From Micromonospora tarapacensis (GTDB lineage: Bacteria; Actinomycetota; Actinomycetes; Mycobacteriales; Micromonosporaceae), in NCBI RefSeq assembly GCF_019697375.1, contig NZ_JAHCDI010000003.1, positions 1,027,253 through 1,091,252 of the forward strand: a stretch of DNA of 64,000 nucleotides, given 5' to 3'. Positions 7,180-15,745 of the stretch are shown here, in pieces (the first letter of the stretch is position 1; each line of letters opens with the position of its first letter). The position numbers and the translations under genes are program-made. The notes under the pieces were generated by a model. The model saw only the letters and a program-made list of their open reading frames with translations. It had not been told where the DNA came from and made no database searches.

Positions 7180-9815
7180 CACGTCCACCTCCCTTGGCCA
7201 CGATAACGGCCCGGAAGCGTCGTGCAACCACGACGCTCCCGGGCCGGTGGAGCGCTGTCAGGCCGTCCGGGCGTCGCGGCCCGCGCGGCGAGCGCCCGGG
7301 CCACGCCGTCGCGACCCTCGGCGACCAGCCGCCGCAACGGCCCCGGGTGGCCCTGCTGCGCCAGCCAGGCGTCGGTGGCCTCGACCGTGTCGTCCTCCAC
7401 CAGGTACGCCGGGTACATGAGCATGGCGAACTCCTGCGCCGGCTCGCTGTCCCGGCTGGCCCAGACCTGGCCGACGGTGGCGAAGTACCGATCCCGGTAC
7501 GGCGCGATCAGCTCCACCTGCGCCGGATGGCTGAAGCCCTGCAGCAGCGCCCGGTGCCGCCAGTTCGGCAACGCCTCGGGTCCGGTCAGCTGGGCCCACA
7601 CGGCGGCCTTGTTCTCCTCGGTCGGCACCAGCGCGTGCGCGTACGCGGCCTCCCGCTCGCCGCTGGCCGTGCGGTCGGTGGCCAACTCGGCCTCCACCTC
7701 CGGCGCCCCGGCCACGCCGTTGGCCACCAGTGCCTGCAGCACGCTCCAGCGCAGCTCGGTGTCGATGGTCAGCCCGGCCGTCACCTGGGGGCCGTCCAGC
7801 CAGCCACGTAGGACCGCCAGGTCCTCGCCGGAGCGGGCCGCGGAGACGTACGCCCGGGCCCAGGCCAGCTGGAAGCCGCTGCCCGGCTCGGCGGTGGCCA
7901 GGGCGGTCCTCGCGGTGCGGGCCAGCTCGGCCCAGCCGGTCGGCGCCCAGTCCGGATCGGCGTAGAAGGTGAGCGCGCTGCTCGCCTGGCGCAGCGTGGC
8001 GGTGACCAGGTTGATGTCCGTCTCGGCCGGCAGGCCCGCCAGCACCAGTGCCACGTAGTCGCGGGTGGCCAGCTCGGCGTCGCGGGTCATGTCCCACGCC
8101 GCGGTCCAGCACAGGGCCCGCGCCAGCGACGAGTCGAGGCCGGCGATGTGCTGCACCACCGTCGCCATCGACCGCTCGTCCAACCGCAGCTTGGCGTAGG
8201 TGAGGTCGTCGTCGTTGACCAGCAGCACGTCGGCCGCGGGCACGCCGGTCAGCTCGGTCAGCTCGGTCAGCTCGCCGTCCACGTCGACCTCGTACCGTTC
8301 GCGGCGGACCAACCGGCCGTCGGTGAGGTCGTAGAGCCCCACCCCGATCCGGTGGGTACGCAGCGTCGGGTATCCCCCCGGCGCCTCCTGGCGGACCAGC
8401 ACCCGCTGGTACGCGCCGTCCGCACCGATGGTCAACTCCGGCCGCAGCGTGTTGACCTGGGCGGTCTCCAACCACTGCGAGGCGAAGGTGGTCAGCTTGC
8501 GGCCGGAGGCGGTCTCCAGCTCGGAGAGCAGGTCGTCGAAGGTGGCGTTGCCCCAGGCGTGTCGGGCGAAGTAGGCCCGCAGACCGGCCAGGAACGGCTC
8601 CTCGCCGACGTACGCGACCAGCTGCTTGAGCACGCTGGCGCCCTTGGCGTACGTGATGCCGTCGAAGTTGACCTCGACCGCCTCCAGGTCGGGCATCTCG
8701 CAGTAGACCGGGTGGGTGGAGGAGAGCTGGTCCTGCCGGTAGCCCCAGTTCTTCCGGATGGACAGGAAGGTCGTCCACGCCTCGGTGAACCGGGTGGCGT
8801 GCGTGTTGCACCAGTGGCTGGCCCACTCGGCGAACGACTCGTTCAGCCACAGGTCGTTCCACCAGCGCATGGTGACCAGGTTGCCGAACCACATGTGCGC
8901 GAGCTCGTGCAGGACCGTGTTGGCCCGCTGCTCGTACTCGAAGTCGGTGACCTGCGAGCGGAACAGGTAGTGCGACTCGGCGTGCGTCACGCAGCCGAAG
9001 TTCTCCATCGCGCCGGCGTTGAAGTCCGGCACCCACAGCTGGTCGTACTTCGGCAGCGGGTAGCGCACCCCGAACTGCTGGTGGAAGAAGTCGAAGCCCT
9101 GCGTGGTGACCAGGTTCAGGTCGTCGGAGTCGAGGTACTGCGCCATGCTCGCCCGGCAGAAGTAGCCCAGGTCGATGCCGTCGTGGGTGTACCTGACCTC
9201 GTGGTACGGCCCGGCGCAGAGCGCGGTGATGTAGGTGCTCATGCGCGCCGAGGTGGCGAAGTGGAGCGTCTTGTGGCCGTCGCCGGCCGGCTCCTCCCGC
9301 TCCACCGGCATGTTGGAGACGGCCTTCCAGTGCTCCGGCACGGTGGCGTGCCAGGTGTAGACGCTCTTCAGGTCCGGCTGGTCGAAGCAGGCGAACACCC
9401 GCTGCGCGTCGGCCGTCTCGAACTGGCTGTAGAGGTATGTCTCACCGTCGACCGGGTCGACCGTGCGGTGCAGGCCCTGCCCCGAGTTGGAGTACCCGAA
9501 GTCGGCCTCCACGACCAGCGTGTTCTCGCTGGCCAACCCGGTCAGCGTCAGCCCCTTCTCAGCCGAGAAGTCGGCCAGGTCGACGGGGGCGCCGTTCAGC
9601 GTCGCCGAGCGTATCGAATCCGCCGCCACCTCGATGAACGTGCTGGCACCCGGTTCGATGCAGCGGAAGCGCACCTCGGTGGTCGACCGGAAGGTGCGGC
9701 TGCCGGCCGCGTGAACGGCGCTGGACAGGTCCAGACTGATGTCGTACCCGGTCACGTCGAGCAGGCGGGCCCGCTCGGTCGCCTCGGCCTGTGTCAGGTT
9801 GCGCACTCCCGGCAC
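7179..9815 (-). CDS. pepN: Aminopeptidase N (M1 family)
   Basis: 878 aa cytosolic zinc aminopeptidase removing N-terminal residues from peptides. GAMENFG binds the substrate N-terminus, and HELAHMWFGNLVTMRWWNDL gives HExxH with the third ligand in WLNESFAEW downstream. The ERAP1-like C-terminal domain follows. GTG at 9815 (GTGCCGGGAGTG) is preferred because GGAGA lies 7 nt upstream; codons further upstream add six residues. The Rv2466c-type gene is divergent, and pepN, Rv2466c and rpiB are also neighbours in mycobacteria. Confidence 0.95.
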   Translation of the reverse strand: MPGVRNLTQAEATERARLLDVTGYDISLDLSSAVHAAGSRTFRSTTEVRFRCIEPGASTFIEVAADSIRSATLNGAPVDLADFSAEKGLTLTGLASENTLVVEADFGYSNSGQGLHRTVDPVDGETYLYSQFETADAQRVFACFDQPDLKSVYTWHATVPEHWKAVSNMPVEREEPAGDGHKTLHFATSARMSTYITALCAGPYHEVRYTHDGIDLGYFCRASMAQYLDSDDLNLVTTQGFDFFHQQFGVRYPLPKYDQLWVPDFNAGAMENFGCVTHAESHYLFRSQVTDFEYEQRANTVLHELAHMWFGNLVTMRWWNDLWLNESFAEWASHWCNTHATRFTEAWTTFLSIRKNWGYRQDQLSSTHPVYCEMPDLEAVEVNFDGITYAKGASVLKQLVAYVGEEPFLAGLRAYFARHAWGNATFDDLLSELETASGRKLTTFASQWLETAQVNTLRPELTIGADGAYQRVLVRQEAPGGYPTLRTHRIGVGLYDLTDGRLVRRERYEVDVDGELTELTELTGVPAADVLLVNDDDLTYAKLRLDERSMATVVQHIAGLDSSLARALCWTAAWDMTRDAELATRDYVALVLAGLPAETDINLVTATLRQASSALTFYADPDWAPTGWAELARTARTALATAEPGSGFQLAWARAYVSAARSGEDLAVLRGWLDGPQVTAGLTIDTELRWSVLQALVANGVAGAPEVEAELATDRTASGEREAAYAHALVPTEENKAAVWAQLTGPEALPNWRHRALLQGFSHPAQVELIAPYRDRYFATVGQVWASRDSEPAQEFAMLMYPAYLVEDDTVEATDAWLAQQGHPGPLRRLVAEGRDGVARALAARAATPGRPDSAPPARERRGCTTLPGRYRGQGRWT

Positions 9816-10024
9816 TGTTCGTCTCCATCCCACTCTCGCCGTACGTCACGGTCACGTCGTTCGTCGACCGTTCGTGACGGCCGGTCCCGGCCTGAGTCTT
9901 CCATGTACGGGGATCCAGTGGTGGGCGAGGTCACGGGTCGATTCCCGCCCGGGACCGGCCGGGCGGAGTGAGGATCGGAGGTACGCCGGTCGTGCCGGCG
10001 TCACCGTTGCGAAGGGATCTCACC

Positions 10025-10648
10025 GTGAACGAGCGGGACAGCGTCGACATGTGGTTCGATCCGATCTGCCCCTGGGCGTGGATCACCTCCCGTTGGCTGC
10101 TGGAGGTGGAGCGGGTCCGCGCCGTCGACGTCCGTTTCCACGTGATGAGCCTGTCGGTGCTCAACCAGGGCCGGGATCTGTCCGCCGACTACCAGGAACT
10201 CCTGCGGACCGGATGGGGACCGGTCCGCGTCTGCGTCGCGGTGCAGCAGCGCCACGGCCCGGACGCCGTCCGGGCGCTCTACACGGCCCTGGGCACCCGG
10301 ATTCACCTCGACAAGGAGCAGCGTGGGCCGGAGTTGTACGCCGCCGCGTTGACCGACGCCGGGCTGGATCCCGCACTGGCCGCCGCGGCCGACGACACCA
10401 GCCTCGACGCACCGCTGCGGGCCAGCCACGAGGCCGGTATGCGGCCCGTCGGCACCGAGGTCGGCACCCCGGTCATCCACGCTCCCGGGCCCGACGGTGG
10501 GCAGGTCGCCTTCTTCGGCCCGGTGGTCACCCCCGCTCCCGTGGGCGAGGCCGCGGGTCGCCTCTGGGACGGCGTCATGCTGGTCGCCGGCACGCCCGGC
10601 TTCTTCGAACTCAAGCGCACCCGCGACGTCGACCCGATCTTCGACTGA
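10025..10648 (+). CDS. Mycothiol-dependent nitroreductase, Rv2466c family (DsbA-like)
   Basis: 207 aa thioredoxin-fold, DsbA-like protein. [43 protein letters not shown] and the ending [15 protein letters not shown] match Rv2466c, which uses mycothiol to reduce oxidised targets and activates nitro-prodrugs in M. tuberculosis. The active-site motif here is CPWA instead of CPWC, so only one thiol is present. The GTG start (10025) follows AAGGGA. Divergent from pepN. Confidence 0.85.
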   Translation: MNERDSVDMWFDPICPWAWITSRWLLEVERVRAVDVRFHVMSLSVLNQGRDLSADYQELLRTGWGPVRVCVAVQQRHGPDAVRALYTALGTRIHLDKEQRGPELYAAALTDAGLDPALAAAADDTSLDAPLRASHEAGMRPVGTEVGTPVIHAPGPDGGQVAFFGPVVTPAPVGEAAGRLWDGVMLVAGTPGFFELKRTRDVDPIFD

Positions 10649-10769
10649 GGGTGCGGCGGCGCCGGGCGTCACCGCTGCCTTCGCGGGCTCGTTTGACCGG
10701 ATGTCCGCAGCGACCCGGCGGGCCGCACCTGTGCCCGCTGGCCGCGGTCCGCAGCCCGTGGAGGCAGCC

Positions 10770-11027
10770 ATGGCCAAGCATCGCGCGCCCGGAGACGATC
10801 CTCGCGGCCGGGAGGAGCGGCTCGGTACCGCGGCCTACCGGCTGGTGGACGAGTTCAACTGGCCGGCACCCCGGCAGAACCGGCCCGATATACGGTCGGC
10901 GCCCCGGCGGGACGGGCCCGACGCGCGCCGGCGCCCCGGCAGGACCGTTCCCCGAACGCGGCCGGCGTGTTCGGACGGCCGCGGGGCGTGGTCGGCGTCG
11001 CCCGGGTTCCGGCCACGTCGCGGCTGA
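10770..11027 (+). CDS. Hypothetical small basic protein
   Basis: 85 aa, starting MAKHRAPGDDPRGREERLG, preceded by GTGGAGG at a proper distance from ATG 10770. The N-terminal 40 residues (AAYRLVDEFNWPAPRQ) look protein-like; the rest is Arg/Pro-rich and low in information. Not recognised. It could be spurious, because a G+C-rich stretch of this size easily stays open; the evidence is the SD sequence and the lack of another gene in 10,649-11,261. Confidence 0.35.
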   Translation: MAKHRAPGDDPRGREERLGTAAYRLVDEFNWPAPRQNRPDIRSAPRRDGPDARRRPGRTVPRTRPACSDGRGAWSASPGFRPRRG

Positions 11028-11261
11028 CACCACCCGGGCGGGAACTGCGTAACCAGGGTCCGCGCCCGGCGACGGGCGACCTCCCGGCCGTGGTCCCCGC
11101 GCCCACCGGCCGGCACCGGCAGGCGGGCCGGTACGACCGTTGACCAGAAGCCCGTGCTCCACCGAGGTCCCCTGCTCCATCTGGTGGACGAGCTTTCATC
11201 TGGTGGACGAGACGCGGGTCCGGCGGCGGTGCCGGACCCGGCGCCGGTACCGTCATCGCTC

Positions 11262-12467
11262 ATGACGGCCGTGCACCCGATCACCCGCGCCTGGATCACC
11301 ACCGGTGGCACCGGCGCCCAGAACTACGACGAGTTCGCCGACGACGCGGAGATCACCGCGATCATCGAGGCGAACCCGCACAGCGCCCTCGGCATCGAGA
11401 TGCCGCACCGGGCCCCGGAGAGCCTCGGCAGGTCCTTCGGCGACGCCCTGCCGGACGCGGTGAGCCGGCTGGCGGAGGCGAAGGCCGACGGCAGCTACAC
11501 CCCGGCCGAGCAGGTGGTGGTGCTGTACCGGATCAGCGCGCCGGGGGAGGAGCCGGCGTACGGGCTGTTCGCCATGGTCGACACCGACCAGATCTCCACC
11601 CGGGCCGACGAGCCCGGCGTGGTGATCCGCAACGAGGACGTCTTCATCGCGAAGGTGCGCGAGCGGGTCGCCCTGGCCGAGGCGCTGGGCCACCTCCTCT
11701 CGCCGGTGCTTCTGCTCCAGACCGGGCGGGGCGACGAGCTGCACGCCGCGCTCGCGGCGGCCACCGACGCGGCTGGTGCCCCCGCCGCCACCGACATCGA
11801 CCAGGCGGGGCGTACCCACGCCATCTGGCTTGTCGGTCCCGGCCCTCGGCAGGACGAGCTGTCCGCGCTGGCCGGCGGTGGCGAGCTGGTCGTCGCCGAC
11901 GGCAACCACCGCAGCCTGGCCGCGCAGACCGGCGGGCTGTCCCGGTTCCTGGCGGTCGTCACCACTCCCGCCTCGGTGGCGATCCAGCCGTACAACCGCC
12001 TGGTCAGCGAGTTGACCACCACACCGGACGAGCTGCTCGGCCGGCTCCGCGCCGCCGGCGCCCAGGTCACCGGCATCGACGGCCCGGCCGAGATCCCGGC
12101 GGTCGGCGGCACCGTCGTGCTCCAGTTGCCCGACCGGGCGTACGCGGTGACGCTGCCGCACACCGGTGCGAGCCGGCTGGAGAACCTCGACCATGCCCTG
12201 GTCGAACGGTTGCTGCTGCGCGACGCCCTCGGACTGGATCCGGGCGACAAGCGGATCACCTACGTCGGCGGCGACTACCCGGCGAGCTGGCTGACCGGTG
12301 AGGTCGAGGCCGGCCGGGCCGAGCTGGCCATCCTCGTCGCGCCGGTGACCGTCGACGACTTCATCGCGGTGAACCTCGCCCGCGAGAAGATGCCGCGCAA
12401 GAGCACCTGGTTCACCCCGAAGGCGCGGGGCGGCCTGGTGGTCGCCGCACTGCCCGACCCGGCGTGA
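11262..12467 (+). CDS. DUF1015 family protein
   Basis: 401 aa. The family signature VVADGNHRSLAAQ (usually ADGHHR) and the C-terminal EKMPRKSTWFTPKARGGLV are both present, with VVLYRISAPGEEPAYGLF in the middle. DUF1015 proteins are sometimes labelled SerC-associated, but no activity is established. The ATG at 11262 was chosen because the alignable sequence begins at MTAVHPITRAW; upstream in-frame codons are low-complexity. rpiB follows after 69 nt. Confidence 0.85.
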   Translation: MTAVHPITRAWITTGGTGAQNYDEFADDAEITAIIEANPHSALGIEMPHRAPESLGRSFGDALPDAVSRLAEAKADGSYTPAEQVVVLYRISAPGEEPAYGLFAMVDTDQISTRADEPGVVIRNEDVFIAKVRERVALAEALGHLLSPVLLLQTGRGDELHAALAAATDAAGAPAATDIDQAGRTHAIWLVGPGPRQDELSALAGGGELVVADGNHRSLAAQTGGLSRFLAVVTTPASVAIQPYNRLVSELTTTPDELLGRLRAAGAQVTGIDGPAEIPAVGGTVVLQLPDRAYAVTLPHTGASRLENLDHALVERLLLRDALGLDPGDKRITYVGGDYPASWLTGEVEAGRAELAILVAPVTVDDFIAVNLAREKMPRKSTWFTPKARGGLVVAALPDPA

Positions 12468-12536
12468 CGTGGCGCCCGTCCCGTCCGGCGCCGCCCCCGC
12501 GGTGCCCGACGGGGCGGGCCTGACAGACTGCGCGGT

Positions 12537-13004
12537 ATGCGCGTCTACCTGGGATCCGATCACGCCGGTTTCGAGCTGAAGGTGCACCTGGCCAACCATC
12601 TCGCCAAGCAGGGCTACGAGGTGGTCGACGTCGGCCCGCACGCCTATGACCCGGAGGACGACTACCCGGTTTTCTGCCTGCACGCGGGCACCCGGGTGGT
12701 GGCCGACCCGGGCAGCCTGGCCGTGGTCATCGGCGGCTCGGGCAACGGCGAGCAGATCGCCGCGAACAAGGTGGCCGGGGTGCGGGCGGCGCTGGCGTGG
12801 AGCGTCGAGACCGCCCAACTGGGCCGGCAGCACAACGACGCGAACGTGGTCGCCGTCGGTGCCCGCCAGCACACTCTCGACGAGGCCGCCGCCATCGTCG
12901 AGGCGTTCCTGACCACCTCGTTCTCGGGCAGCGAGCGGCATGCCCGCCGCGTCGCCCAGGTGGCCGCGTACGAACGCACCCGGCAACTGCCCGAGCTGCC
13001 CTGA
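12537..13004 (+). CDS. rpiB: Ribose-5-phosphate isomerase B
   Basis: 155 aa RpiB/LacAB-fold isomerase interconverting ribose 5-phosphate and ribulose 5-phosphate. MRVYLGSDHAGFELK is the phosphate-binding N-terminus, and VIGGSGNGEQIAANKVAGVR contains the catalytic loop. Actinobacterial RpiB uses Glu in GSGNGEQ where E. coli uses Cys; that Glu is present. RQHNDANVVAVGAR is the second conserved block. The neighbourhood (pepN, Rv2466c-type) mirrors Rv2465c-Rv2467. Confidence 0.95.
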   Translation: MRVYLGSDHAGFELKVHLANHLAKQGYEVVDVGPHAYDPEDDYPVFCLHAGTRVVADPGSLAVVIGGSGNGEQIAANKVAGVRAALAWSVETAQLGRQHNDANVVAVGARQHTLDEAAAIVEAFLTTSFSGSERHARRVAQVAAYERTRQLPELP

Positions 13005-13077
13005 CCCCGATCCGGCTCCCGGCCCGTTCCCGCCGCCCTCGGGCGGCCATGGCCCGTCCGGGGCACGGGGCAATCGC

Positions 13078-13104
13078 ACGCCCCCGGCCTGAACCAGGGG
13101 GCGT
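13078..13104. terminator. Stem-loop between convergent rpiB and eis-like gene
   Basis: ACGCCCCC at 13078-13085 pairs with GGGGGCGT at 13097-13104 (8 bp, 11-nt loop). There is no T-tract, but it sits between two convergent genes and probably ends both transcripts. Confidence 0.55.
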
Positions 13105-13130
13105 TCGGACAACGGCCGCAGGCGTGCGGG

Positions 13131-13262
13131 TCAGCGGCGGGGCAACTCGTCGCGCGGGGTCCAGTTGCGGCGGACGATGACGATCCGGGCCGCTGCCTCG
13201 GCGAGATCCTCGTCGGTGGGCCGGGCGGCGTCCCGCGCCCGCATCGCTGCGGTCACGCTCAC
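13131..13262 (-). CDS. Possible separate 43-aa protein at the end of the eis-like frame
   Basis: The last 43 residues of the long eis frame (from GTG 13262) read MSVTAAMRARDAARPTDEDL then AEAAARIVIVRRNWTPRDEL. This is protein-like, unlike the Gly/Arg-rich stretch before it, and may be an independent small gene to which the frame has become joined. No clear SD sequence was seen. Confidence 0.25.
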   Translation of the reverse strand: MSVTAAMRARDAARPTDEDLAEAAARIVIVRRNWTPRDELPRR

Positions 13263-14852
13263 CTGCGACGAGCCGGAGCCGACCAGCCCCCGCAGCCCTC
13301 GCTCGCCCTCCTCGGTGGAGCCACCCCGCCGCCCCCGGGGCGTCTCGCCCGCGTCATGCACCCCCGCGGTGGCCGCCGAGGCACCCCCACCCGCCCCCGC
13401 AGAACCCCCACCGGTCGCAGCCGAATCGCCACCATGGTGCCGACTCCGCCGCCGCCGACGCTCCGCATCCCCCACCCCCGACCCTACCCCACCCCACCCC
13501 ACCCCACCCCACCACTCAACGCCGATCATGCAGTTGTGGTCGTGAACGAAAGCCCCGAAAGAGGGCATATCGACAAACCACAACTGCATGATCGGCGGCG
13601 CGGCGCGGGGTGGGGGTGAGGTAGAAGATTTCCATGGCGGAGGGGTGCGGTGCCAGGTGAAGGCGGGGGTGGCGGTGGTGAGGGCGCCGGGGCGCAGCTC
13701 GCGTAGCCGGCCGGCGTCGGCCAGCGCGGTCAGGCCGCCGCCGCCGAGGAACAGCTCGCCGAGGCAGCGTACGTCGCAGGCCAGGTCGGCCGGGCCGCTC
13801 GCCGGGGTGCAACTGGCGGCGCCCGGTCCGCCGCGCAGCCGCCACCGGCCGGTGTTCTCGGGCAGCAGGTGGTCGGTCACGTCGATGACCACGTCGATGT
13901 CGGTGGCGTAGCGCCGGGCGGCGAGCGCGGCCGGCACGTCCACCACCCGTACCCACAGCGCGTCGACCAGTCGGGCGCCGAGCCGGCGCGGCTCGTTCAC
14001 CAGTCGCAGCAGCGGCTCGTCGACCGCGGCACGCATCCAGGACAGCCGCCGGGTCAGGTCGAGTGAGAGCAGCATCCGCCAGATCGCCCGGTACGCCGCA
14101 GGATTCGTCGCCACCACCTCGTCGACGGTGGTCAGGCCGTTGGGGCCGGCATCTTCCCACTCGGCCTTGGTGCGGTACAGGCCGTAGCCGTCCACGCCGT
14201 CCGGGCCCTCGTGCAGCACCGCCCGTCGCTCGGTGGCACCGCCGCGCTGAGACTCCGGGTCGACCAGCACGTACCGCCACCACCGGTCGTCGCGGGCGGA
14301 CCAGCCGGGCCGGTCGACCCGAGCCCGGTCGTACACCCGGGCCAGGTCGGCCTGGCGGTGGGCCGGCGGGTCCAGGCGCAGCCGGCCCTCGTCGGGCGTC
14401 GGGGCCGGCAGTCGTAGTTCCGAGGTCTCGCCGCTGACGTGGAGCCGTTGCGCGGCCAGGCCGTAGCCGAAGCGCGGGTAGATCGTCCCCTCACTGGCCC
14501 AGAGCACGGCGACCGGTTCCCGGCCGGCGTCGTGGATCTGACGCAACTGCCGGTGCATCATCGCGGTGAGCAGGCCCCGACGGCGGTGGGTGGGTGCGAC
14601 GCCGACCAGGGTGACGTGCGCGGCGGGCAGCGCCGACCCGGGCACGCCCAGCTCCCGGGTGTACGCCGCGGCGCTGGCCACCAGCTCCGGGCCGTCGCGC
14701 ACCAGCAGGGCGCGTTCCGGCTCGAAGATCCTGCGTTCGGTCTCGTGGGCCTCGGGTTCGACGCCGTGATGGAACAGGGTGCCGAGGAAACGGCCGATCT
14801 CGTCGTAGTCGTCGGCGTGTGCGGTCGCGATGGGCAGGGCGGTGGTGGTCAC
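13131..14852 (-). CDS. Eis-like GNAT N-acetyltransferase with an abnormal C-terminal extension
   Basis: The reading frame is 573 aa, but Eis-family proteins are about 400-420 aa. Residues 1-405 look normal: VTLVGVAPTHRRRGLLTAMM is the acetyl-CoA loop, GREPVAVLWASEGTIYPRFG follows, and the sterol-carrier-like C-terminal domain ends near AFTWHRTPPPW. After that the frame enters an inverted repeat (13520-13597), an ACCCC microsatellite and low-complexity sequence. Adding one G near 13632 would restore WEIFYL, like normal Eis ends, and give a stop at 13516. Real frameshift or sequencing error cannot be separated here. Divergent from the membrane-protein gene at 14964. Confidence 0.8.
   Translation of the reverse strand: MTTTALPIATAHADDYDEIGRFLGTLFHHGVEPEAHETERRIFEPERALLVRDGPELVASAAAYTRELGVPGSALPAAHVTLVGVAPTHRRRGLLTAMMHRQLRQIHDAGREPVAVLWASEGTIYPRFGYGLAAQRLHVSGETSELRLPAPTPDEGRLRLDPPAHRQADLARVYDRARVDRPGWSARDDRWWRYVLVDPESQRGGATERRAVLHEGPDGVDGYGLYRTKAEWEDAGPNGLTTVDEVVATNPAAYRAIWRMLLSLDLTRRLSWMRAAVDEPLLRLVNEPRRLGARLVDALWVRVVDVPAALAARRYATDIDVVIDVTDHLLPENTGRWRLRGGPGAASCTPASGPADLACDVRCLGELFLGGGGLTALADAGRLRELRPGALTTATPAFTWHRTPPPWKSSTSPPPRAAPPIMQLWFVDMPSFGAFVHDHNCMIGVEWWGGVGWGGVGSGVGDAERRRRRSRHHGGDSAATGGGSAGAGGGASAATAGVHDAGETPRGRRGGSTEEGERGLRGLVGSGSSQVSVTAAMRARDAARPTDEDLAEAAARIVIVRRNWTPRDELPRR
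13486..13512. repeat. ACCCC pentanucleotide tandem repeat
   Basis: About five and a half consecutive ACCCC units inside the 3' part of the eis-like reading frame. Such a tract can change length by slippage, and because the unit is 5 bp each step would shift the frame. Confidence 0.8.
13520..13597. repeat. Mobile-hairpin-like inverted repeat (21-bp arms)
   Basis: 13520-13540 and 13577-13597 are exact reverse complements (arm CGCCGATCATGCAGTTGTGG plus one base) around a 36-nt centre. The block sits exactly where the eis-like gene loses its normal ending. It could be a MITE or REP-type element; there is no transposase in it. Confidence 0.75.
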
Positions 14853-14963
14853 CGCCTGTGTCTATCTGATCGGTGCGGGTAGGGCGACCGATTTGCCGGC
14901 TGGCTACCCTCTAAGAATCCAGCGGCGACCGGGGGTCGTCGCCGGTCCAGGGGAGGTAACGAG

Positions 14964-15503
14964 ATGGCCGAGCAGACGCAGCCGTGGGCGGAGCGGACCG
15001 TCGAGGTGCCGCCGCAGCCCGGTGACGGGATACCGCCGCAGCGTGACCCGTACCGCCGTGGCGTGGCCTCGGTCGGCGCCCGGGCGCCCCGGACAGAGCC
15101 GTTTCCCGTCGTGCAGCACGAGCCGACAGGCACCGGCTGGCCGGGCGAGCCCGCGCCCCGGCGGCCGTTGAGCTGGCACGTGGCGCAGCTGAAGCGGGGC
15201 GGCGAGTGGAGCACGGCGGGGGCGTTGTTCGCGTTCGTGTGCTGGGGGATCTGGGCGATCTCCGGCGGCGGTGATCTCGTCGCGCCGTTCGTGATCTTCG
15301 TGCTCAGCCTGCTGGTGGGGGCCGGCCTGTTCACCCTGGCCCGGCTGCTGGGCCGGGTGGTGCTGGAACGGCAGTTGGGCCGGGTGCGGCGCAGTGCGCG
15401 CGGCGCCCACCTGGTCACCGCGGTCTTCCTCACCGGCCTGGGCATCGCCTACCTGCAACAGACACAGTGGGTCATGGATGCGTGGAACTGGCTGACCAGC
15501 TGA
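14964..15503 (+). CDS. Integral membrane protein, unknown function
   Basis: 179 aa. The first 75 residues are hydrophilic and proline-rich. Two closely spaced helices follow (FAFVCWGIWAI and PFVIFVLSLLVGAGLFTLARL), then a third near the end (LVTAVFLTGLGIAYLQ). The SD sequence GGGGAGGTAAC lies just upstream of ATG 14964. It is divergent from the eis-like gene (111-bp shared upstream region) and followed by a stem-loop terminator. Not recognised. Confidence 0.75.
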   Translation: MAEQTQPWAERTVEVPPQPGDGIPPQRDPYRRGVASVGARAPRTEPFPVVQHEPTGTGWPGEPAPRRPLSWHVAQLKRGGEWSTAGALFAFVCWGIWAISGGGDLVAPFVIFVLSLLVGAGLFTLARLLGRVVLERQLGRVRRSARGAHLVTAVFLTGLGIAYLQQTQWVMDAWNWLTS

Positions 15504-15515
15504 GTGCACCCGTCG

Positions 15516-15549
15516 CCGGGCGGGCCGACCGCACGGCCGGCCCGCCCGG
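15516..15549. terminator. Stem-loop terminator after membrane-protein gene
   Basis: CCGGGCGGGCCG at 15516-15527 pairs perfectly with 15538-15549 (12 bp, 10-nt loop), 13 nt past the stop at 15503. No T-tract. The rest of the 242-nt gap before the subtilase gene holds nothing I can support. Confidence 0.6.
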
Positions 15550-15745
15550 GGCGGTCGCGTCGCACCGCGACCGAGGTCGTCACTCCACCAGGACGGCGCG
15601 CTGCTTACCCCGACGGGCGCGGTTCATCCCCGCCGACGGGGTGGACGGCGGGTGCTCGGCAACGCCGGGCTGCACCCGGCCGCCGCGCCGGCACCGGCTT
15701 CGGGGCCGCAGCAGCCGGCTCTCCGGGGGTCGCCGCAGCCGGCGC

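Noticed and set aside
8148..9971. 607-codon open frame opposite pepN
   Set aside because: It is the antisense of a clear M1 aminopeptidase; its composition (Val/Gly/Arg/His-rich) is the usual shadow of G+C-rich coding DNA.
13131..14852. A genuine 573-residue acetyltransferase with a new C-terminal domain
   Set aside because: The extra part is translated from an inverted repeat and an ACCCC microsatellite, and a one-base change restores an Eis-like end.
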